Shown in pieces: positions 59,037 through 64,000 of a stretch of 64,000 nt of DNA. The DNA is from an uncultured Massilia sp. (GTDB taxonomy: Bacteria > Pseudomonadota > Gammaproteobacteria > Burkholderiales > Burkholderiaceae). Positions within the stretch are counted from its first letter, which is position 1. The number at the start of each line of letters is the position of its first letter. The DNA lies in assembly GCA_946481275.1 (NCBI GenBank), contig CAMLMV010000004.1, positions 62,001-126,000 on the forward strand, in the 5' to 3' direction. Position numbers and translations under genes: made by a program. The notes under the pieces are model-generated. The model ran no database searches. It saw only the letters and a list, made by a program, of their open reading frames with translations, and was not told the DNA's origin.

Positions 59037-61109
59037 TTACCACACCCTGCACCGCTTCTCCTTCACCATCGGCTGCCCCGCCTTGCACTGGAACGCCTGC
59101 TGGAACTGCGGCATGTTCACCATCAATCCGTTGACGCGGTAGCGCCCCGGCGAGTGCGGATCCGTCATCGCGCTCACGCGCAGGTTTTCCGGACGATTGT
59201 TTTCGCAAGCCCATTGCGCGTAGCCGACAAAGAAGCGCTGTTCCGGCGTCAGGCCGTCACGCAACGGCTGCGGTTGCGCCTTCTCCGGCATCGCCGCCAT
59301 CTCTGTTTGCCACGCCATCCAGCCGAGGATCAGGCCGCCGAGGTCGGCCACGTCCTCGCCCAGGGTGAGCTTGCTGTTGATCTTGATGTCGTCGACGACC
59401 GTGTACTGCGCGTACTGGTCGACGATGCACTGGGCCCGCTCCTCGAACGCCCTGGCATCCTTCTTCGTCCACCAGTCCTTCAGGTTGCCGCTGGCGTCGA
59501 ACTGGCGGCCTTCGTCATCGAACGCGTGGGTCAGTTCGTGGCCGATGGTGCCGCCCGTGTTGCCGTAGTTCGGCGCGTCGTCCATCTTCGGATCGAACAG
59601 CGGCGGCTGCAGCACGCCGGCCGGGAAGTTGATGTCGTTCATCTGCGGGTCGAAGTAGGCATTCACCGTCGGCGGCGTCATGCCCCATTCCGTACGATCC
59701 AGGGGCTTGCCGATCTTGGCCAGCTGGCGGCGCGCCTCGAACCGGTTGCCGCGCTCGACGTTGCCGGCGAAATCGCCCGCCTTGACGACGTAGGCGCCGT
59801 AGTCGCGCCACTTGTCCGGGTAGCCGATCTTGTTGACGATGGCGGCCAGTTTCTTGTGCGCCTGCTGCTTCGTCTCCGCGCTCATCCAGTCGAGTTCGTC
59901 GATGTCCTTCTTCATCGCGTCTTCGATCTGGCGCGTCATGTGCAGCGCCTTTTCCTTCAGCGCGGGCGAGAACGCGCGGGCGACGAATTCCTGGCCCAGC
60001 GCCTCGCCCAGCTGGTGGTCGACGAGCGCCACGCAGCGCTTCCAGCGCGGTTGCTGCTGCTGGACGCCGCGCAGCGTCTTGCTGAAGAAATCGAAGTGCT
60101 CGCTGTCGAAGTTCGACGTCAGCACCGGCGACATGTTGCGCGCCACGTGCCAGCGCAGGTAGGTGCGCGTGGCATCCGCGCCGTTCGTCTTCCACATCTT
60201 GCCGAGCGCCTTGAAGAACGCGGGCTCGGTGACGTTGAACGTGCCCAGGCCGCCCTCGCCCAGTTCGTCGAGGTAGGCGTGCCAGTCGAAGCCGGGCGTC
60301 AACGCCTGCAAGCCCTTCGCATCGACCTTGTGGAACAGTTTATAGGGGTCGCGCTTGTCGACGGCCGACAGCGACGCCTTCGCCAGCGTCGTCTCCATCT
60401 GCATCACGCGCGCCGCGTTGCGCTGCGCCTGCTCCGGCGTATCGCCCAGCAGCTTGAACGTGTTCGCGATGTGCGCGACGTACTTCGCGCGGATCTCTTG
60501 CGATTTGGCGTCCGTCTTGAGGTACGAATCGCGGTCCGGCAGGCCCAGGCCGCCCGCGGCGGCGAACGCGATCACGCGCGAGGAATCCGCGAAATCCTGG
60601 CTCGACGAGAAGCCGAAGAACAGGCCCGGATCCGCGAGCGCCAGCTGCAGGCGCGCCAGCACGCGCGGCAGGTCGCGGTTCGACCGGATCTTCGCGATCT
60701 CGTCGAAATAGGGCGTCAGCGGCGCGGCGCCGCGTGCTTCGATCGCCTTCTCGTCCATGCAGGCGCCAAAGTAATCGCCGATCTTCTGCTGGTTCGCGTT
60801 GCGCCCGTCGTGGCGCTGCGCCAGGTCTTCGAGGATGCCCCACAGGTAGCGGCGGTTGTCCAGCGCCAGCTTGCCGTACACGGACCAGCGCGCCTGGTCG
60901 GCCGGGATCGGATTGTTCTTGATCCAGCCGCCGCATGCGTACTGGTAAAAATCGACGCAGGGGTCGGCGCCGCGGTCCATCGAGTTCACGTCCAGGCCCG
61001 GCGTGTACGGGAAAGAGGCGGCGGGACGCTCGGCCGGCGCCTGGGCGGCGGCGATGGCGGCGCATCCGGCCAGGACGGCGCAGACGGCGAGACGAAGGGA
61101 CAATCGCAT
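59037..61109 (-). CDS. M13-family zinc metallopeptidase
   Basis: This 690-residue peptidase (PepO/neprilysin type) has the zinc motif H524-ELTH528 in GHELTHAFDD, the third ligand in LGEDVADLGG, and NAYFDPQMNDINFPAG as the substrate-binding segment. The N-terminus MRLSLRLAVCAVLAGCAAIA contains LAGC, so it may be a lipoprotein rather than freely secreted. The ATG at 61109 has AGGAA upstream; an upstream start would destroy the signal. It is likely to degrade peptides in the periplasm. Confidence 0.93.
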   Translation of the reverse strand: MRLSLRLAVCAVLAGCAAIAAAQAPAERPAASFPYTPGLDVNSMDRGADPCVDFYQYACGGWIKNNPIPADQARWSVYGKLALDNRRYLWGILEDLAQRHDGRNANQQKIGDYFGACMDEKAIEARGAAPLTPYFDEIAKIRSNRDLPRVLARLQLALADPGLFFGFSSSQDFADSSRVIAFAAAGGLGLPDRDSYLKTDAKSQEIRAKYVAHIANTFKLLGDTPEQAQRNAARVMQMETTLAKASLSAVDKRDPYKLFHKVDAKGLQALTPGFDWHAYLDELGEGGLGTFNVTEPAFFKALGKMWKTNGADATRTYLRWHVARNMSPVLTSNFDSEHFDFFSKTLRGVQQQQPRWKRCVALVDHQLGEALGQEFVARAFSPALKEKALHMTRQIEDAMKKDIDELDWMSAETKQQAHKKLAAIVNKIGYPDKWRDYGAYVVKAGDFAGNVERGNRFEARRQLAKIGKPLDRTEWGMTPPTVNAYFDPQMNDINFPAGVLQPPLFDPKMDDAPNYGNTGGTIGHELTHAFDDEGRQFDASGNLKDWWTKKDARAFEERAQCIVDQYAQYTVVDDIKINSKLTLGEDVADLGGLILGWMAWQTEMAAMPEKAQPQPLRDGLTPEQRFFVGYAQWACENNRPENLRVSAMTDPHSPGRYRVNGLMVNMPQFQQAFQCKAGQPMVKEKRCRVW

Positions 61110-61153
61110 GAATATTCCTGGTAAGAATGACCCCTCATGCTGCCATGCTGTGG

Positions 61154-61885
61154 TCATTCATGCAATGCGATATCGCGGATCCTGTAACCGTCCGGCAAGG
61201 CAAACGTGGACGCCGGGACGTCGCCGAACTTGAGGTTCTCCACGTGCATGACGAAGTCCCCAAGTTCCGGCATGGACATCTGCATGTACACGATGGCGGC
61301 CAGATCGGGAGAAAACCACGTTTCGGACTTGTGCACCAGCGGCTTTTCGTTGCCCTGGGCACCGGCCGGAATGGTGACTTCCGACCGCACGCCGCGCGCC
61401 TTGACGCCGGCGATCACCTTCTCGCCCAGGTCGGCCGTCCCGACCTGCGGGCCAGGCGCCTGGACGGGCGCCGGGTCGTCCAGCGCGGCATCTTTCAGGC
61501 GCAGGATTTCCTTGCGTTCCGGGCAGACGAGGTAGACCGCGTGTTGCGTCGGATCGGCGATGACGATGCGCTCCAGGCCGGACGTCGACGAGACGGTACG
61601 CGAGCGGCCGTCCTTGTCGTAAGCATGCGAGACCTTGATCTGCGACTTCATCGCGTTCCCGCCGGCGAGCGCCAGGCTCGTGTCGGTCACGTAATCGTAG
61701 GTGTACGCCAGCGGCTTGCCCGCGAGCGCCGTCAGCCTGGAGACGGCAAAGCGGTAATGATTGCGGAGCTGTTCCGGACCGTATTGGTCGGCCATGCCGG
61801 CCTTCGACATGGCCCCGGTCTGGGCGGCGGCAGGCAGGATCTGGCACGCGACCACCAGGCTGAACAGGATTGCGGAAACTTTCAT
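61154..61885 (-). CDS. Secreted protein, second of an ECF-linked paralog pair
   Basis: This 243-residue protein has a signal peptide (MKVSAILFSLVVACQILPAA, AQTG). The C-terminal 80 residues (SEVTIPAGAQGNEKPLVHKS, then MSMPELGDFVMHVENLKFG) match those of the gene just upstream at 61914, so the two are paralogs. Mature length is about 222. One Cys is in VCPERKE. Function unknown; probably an envelope protein induced by the ECF sigma factor of this operon (inference). AAGGGAAG precedes the ATG. Confidence 0.7.
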   Translation of the reverse strand: MKVSAILFSLVVACQILPAAAQTGAMSKAGMADQYGPEQLRNHYRFAVSRLTALAGKPLAYTYDYVTDTSLALAGGNAMKSQIKVSHAYDKDGRSRTVSSTSGLERIVIADPTQHAVYLVCPERKEILRLKDAALDDPAPVQAPGPQVGTADLGEKVIAGVKARGVRSEVTIPAGAQGNEKPLVHKSETWFSPDLAAIVYMQMSMPELGDFVMHVENLKFGDVPASTFALPDGYRIRDIALHE

Positions 61886-61913
61886 GGTCTTCCCTTTCAA
61901 TTGTTTGATGAAT

Positions 61914-62702
61914 TCAGCGGCGCACGATTTCGCGCACCGTGTAGTCGGCCGGCACGGCAAACAGGGCCGGCGGCGGTTCGAGGCGGGAAAGGTTGCGCAC
62001 GCGCATCACGCTCTCGCCCATGAACGGGTTGGTCATCCTCATCTCGAGGGGGATCCACAGGTCGCGCGCCAGCCACATTTCGGTCGTGCTGACCATCGGC
62101 TTGACGTTGCCGGCCGCCCCCGCCGGGACGGTCGCGGTCGTTTGGGTCCCTACGGCCGTCATCCCCTCGATCTGCTTCGTACCGAGCGAACGCGACTGGG
62201 TTACCGCCGCCGCGTCGCCGGCCATTGCCGGCGCCAGCTGCTCGGCGACCTTCGTGGCACCGGGCACGGGCGCCGCCGGACCGGCCTGCGCCGCGCCGGA
62301 GGTCCTGGTGGGCGCCGGCGCCGTAATGGCCATCCGGTAGCCCGTCTTCGTGTCCGGATACAGGCGGTAGCTCATGCCCTCGACGGGATCCTGGATCTGC
62401 ACGAGCGGCTTGCCCTTCCATTCCGATTCCACCCGGGTGCGCCCATCGCCATCGCGGTACAGCTTTTCCGTATTGCGCTGGACGATGCGGTTGCCGTCGG
62501 CCAGCACCTTGACCGATTCCGTCACGCGCTCGGCCGAATACGGCAAGCCGCGCACCGCGCATCCATCGCTGCAGTGGGTCGAGGCGCTGATCCGCAACAG
62601 CATCACTTCCAGCGTTTCATTTGCCGCCCCGTCCTGCTGCGCATGGGCCACGGGGGCCAGCGCAAGCAAAGCGAGGCCGGCGGACAGGACAATCCGTCTC
62701 AT
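61914..62702 (-). CDS. Secreted protein, first of an ECF-linked paralog pair
   Basis: This 262-residue protein has a signal peptide (IVLSAGLALLALAPVAHAQQ) and a Cys pair in STHCSDGCAV. The C-terminal region shares TVPAGAAGNVKP, MWLARDLW-type and MRVRNL with the downstream paralog. The ATG at 62702 follows AAGGAGG; a GTG three bases earlier is in frame but too near the ribosome site. The middle is Ala/Pro-rich. Third gene of the sigma / anti-sigma operon. Function unknown. Confidence 0.72.
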   Translation of the reverse strand: MRRIVLSAGLALLALAPVAHAQQDGAANETLEVMLLRISASTHCSDGCAVRGLPYSAERVTESVKVLADGNRIVQRNTEKLYRDGDGRTRVESEWKGKPLVQIQDPVEGMSYRLYPDTKTGYRMAITAPAPTRTSGAAQAGPAAPVPGATKVAEQLAPAMAGDAAAVTQSRSLGTKQIEGMTAVGTQTTATVPAGAAGNVKPMVSTTEMWLARDLWIPLEMRMTNPFMGESVMRVRNLSRLEPPPALFAVPADYTVREIVRR

Positions 62703-62723
62703 CACTCCTCCTTGGAAAAAAGA

Positions 62724-63218
62724 TCAATTCACGGCGAGCCGTATCGCCAGCGGTTCGCCCGTTGCCGCCACCAGCAGTTCGGCGTGGACCAGTTCATGCG
62801 GCGCATCCGCCACGATCGGGATCCCCATCTGCACGAGGGCCGCACGGGGCAGGTCCGCCTGCTTCAGCTGCGGATTCGGCGCGGCCGCCATGTGCTCCTG
62901 GGGCACGAGCGGCACGAACCCGGCGTCGGCCGCCGCCAGTACGCGCACCACGCGGGGCGACGGCGCCGCCGCGGGCAGCAGGCTCATGCCGGCAATGGCC
63001 AGCGCACACGCCGCCGCGCCGATGCCGGCCCAGGACGCGATCGCATCGGCATTCCACCGGCGGTACCACGGCCGCGGCGCGTGGCGTTGCGCAAACGCGC
63101 GCAGCAGGGCCTGCTCCACATGGTCCGGCGGGGCCGCCTGTGCGAGTGCGCGGCGCGCGGCCTGCCATTCCGGTGCCCGGCCATTGCCGTGGCCGTCGTC
63201 GACGTCAAACCTGTTCAT
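62724..63218 (-). CDS. Probable anti-sigma factor
   Basis: This 164-residue protein has an N-terminal cytoplasmic part (about 1-62, RRALAQAAPPDHVEQALLRA), one membrane helix (about 65-83, AGIGAAACALAIAGMSLLP) and a periplasmic C-terminal domain. Its ATG overlaps the stop of the ECF sigma gene in ATGA, the usual sigma / anti-sigma layout. No zinc-binding HxxxCxxC motif is visible, so it is a non-ZAS type. The role is inferred from context and topology. Confidence 0.75.
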   Translation of the reverse strand: MNRFDVDDGHGNGRAPEWQAARRALAQAAPPDHVEQALLRAFAQRHAPRPWYRRWNADAIASWAGIGAAACALAIAGMSLLPAAAPSPRVVRVLAAADAGFVPLVPQEHMAAAPNPQLKQADLPRAALVQMGIPIVADAPHELVHAELLVAATGEPLAIRLAVN

Positions 63219-63796
63219 GCGTTGTCCTTTGCAATGGCCCGGTACGGCGCAAGCGCCTGCACCAGGGCGGCGCGGCCGCGCGCCAGGCGCGACCGCACGG
63301 TGCCGATCTCCAGCTGGCAGATCTGGGCAATTTCCTGATACGACTTTTCGTGCAGCTCGAACAGAATCACCACGTCGCGGTAATGCGGCGCCAGCCCGGC
63401 AAGCGCGCGCCGCAGATGCTCGACCGCTTCGTCATCCAGCAGCCTGGCCAGCGGGCCCGCCGCCGGATCGGCCGCTTCCCAGCCATCGTCCTCGTCGTCG
63501 TCACCGATGGGCTGCACCCAGCGGCTGTTCTGGCGCGCATGTCCCAGCACGAGGTTGCGGGCCACGCCGTACAGGAAGTTGGCGAGCATGCCTTTCAGCG
63601 GATCGAAGCCATAACTGTCGTTCAGCAGACCCATGAACACGTCCTGCACGACGTCCGCCGCCACGTCCGGCGCACCGCTATGCATCAGCGCGAAGCTGTA
63701 CAAGCCGCTGCGGTGGCGCCGGTACAGGGTCTGGAATGCGGCCTGGTCTCCCTGTCGGATCGCGCGCAGCAGCTGGATGTCTTCGGGTTCGTTCAC
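63215..63796 (-). CDS. ECF-family RNA polymerase sigma factor
   Basis: This 193-residue sigma factor has region 2 (LYRRHRSGLYSFALMHSG, DVVQDVFMGLLND and NFLYGVARNLVLGHARQN) and region 4 (ALAGLAPHYRDVVILFELHE, SYQEIAQICQLEIGTVRSRL with its helix-turn-helix). The start is GTG at 63796; the ribosome site is weak. First gene of a four-gene operon with its anti-sigma and two secreted paralogs. The signal is unknown. Confidence 0.92.
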   Translation of the reverse strand: MNEPEDIQLLRAIRQGDQAAFQTLYRRHRSGLYSFALMHSGAPDVAADVVQDVFMGLLNDSYGFDPLKGMLANFLYGVARNLVLGHARQNSRWVQPIGDDDEDDGWEAADPAAGPLARLLDDEAVEHLRRALAGLAPHYRDVVILFELHEKSYQEIAQICQLEIGTVRSRLARGRAALVQALAPYRAIAKDNA

Positions 63797-63945
63797 GTCG
63801 GGTTCGTTCGTTCTTTTCTTTTATTTGAACGGCGCAGCGAAAAAGTTCCAGGATATTTACAGATAATGCAGATGTAGTATTGCTACGGTTTACCTATTGA
63901 TAATTTTGTAGTTTAATAACATCAATACCATGCCGAGGAAGCCCG
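63797..63945. other. AT-rich divergent promoter region
   Basis: About 150 bases between the ECF operon and the gene starting at 63946. It is markedly AT-rich compared with the rest, holds no gene, and probably contains both promoters. A TGTAGTATTGCTACGG stretch at about 63872 looks like a small inverted repeat (GTAGTATTGCTAC). Confidence 0.35.
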
Positions 63946-64000
63946 ATGCACATCGCCCGCGACGCCGATCCCGCCCTGCTGCCCCACGCCGCCGCCGACG
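63946..64000 (+). CDS. Start of a gene truncated by the window end
   Basis: ATG at 63946 follows GAGGAAG. The first 18 residues read MHIARDADPALLPHAAADX-like (His-Ile-Ala-Arg-Asp start), with codon use like native genes. Too short to identify. A frame from ATG 63930 reads into Arg-rich noise and is less likely. Confidence 0.5.
   Translation, partial: MHIARDADPALLPHAAAD

Noticed and set aside
1..64000. CRISPR arrays, transposons, tRNA or rRNA genes
   Set aside because: No regular spaced repeats, transposase motifs, inverted terminal repeats or RNA-gene signatures were seen by eye; a dedicated search could still find a tRNA.

Overview
The window is about 64 kb of high-GC DNA, packed with genes, from a betaproteobacterium. 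Gene order points to the Burkholderiales, most likely Oxalobacteraceae of the Massilia/Telluria type. Supporting blocks are oxyR next to ubiA, yggS-proC divergent from pilT-pilU, xseB-ispA-dxs, polA / DUF2782 / thrB / BPSS1780-type membrane protein, and glcDEF. The genus is inferred from synteny, the protein families and the abundance of secreted glycan enzymes; no rRNA is present to confirm it. I see no rRNA, tRNA, CRISPR array, insertion sequence or prophage.

Layout. 1-7000: the tail of oxyR, ubiA, a three-gene YqjD/YqjE/YqjK-like envelope-stress set, a Nudix-DUF4406 fusion with a lipoprotein, a divergent DeoR regulator, small secreted proteins and a DUF488 protein. 7000-15700: a metallo-beta-lactamase-fold gene with a small partner, then a glycan-processing cluster made of a secreted esterase, a GH31 enzyme carrying a PA14 domain, a GH43-like protein and a second paralogous esterase. 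15700-19500: proC, yggS, pilT and pilU. 19500-29400: a large TonB-dependent receptor, glutathione peroxidase, an alpha/beta hydrolase, a GH97 enzyme, a LysR/NmrA divergent pair and a short stretch of gene debris. 29350-34500: a pentapeptide-repeat protein with a small partner, then a signalling group of a double-domain KaiC-like ATPase, a hybrid histidine kinase and an RsbR-like STAS protein. 34500-43900: glcDEF, a corrinoid adenosyltransferase, rhomboid, a 2OG-Fe(II) oxygenase, and the isoprenoid operon xseB-ispA-dxs. 44300-50100: a Rieske oxygenase, a DMT transporter, a sulfurtransferase, a 47-residue membrane protein, a ZIP transporter and two hydrolases. 50000-58400: polA, thrB, and uvrD preceded by a clear LexA-type box. 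58400-64000: hemerythrin, an M13 peptidase and an ECF sigma / anti-sigma operon that continues into two paralogous secreted proteins.

How it fits together. The strongest unannotated signal is regulatory. The GH31/esterase divergent promoter and the TonB-receptor promoter, about 10 kb apart, share a two-part motif: an AGCGCTT-centred element followed by the identical ten-mer ATCGATATCG. This suggests one sugar-responsive regulator, not encoded here, controls uptake and breakdown of the same glycan. A second candidate system is the KaiC / hybrid kinase / STAS group, which lacks kaiA and kaiB and has a Ser-Tyr pair at the position of KaiC's Ser-Thr phosphosites. A third is the ECF operon whose last two genes are secreted paralogs. 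A LexA box overlaps the predicted uvrD promoter, consistent with SOS control.
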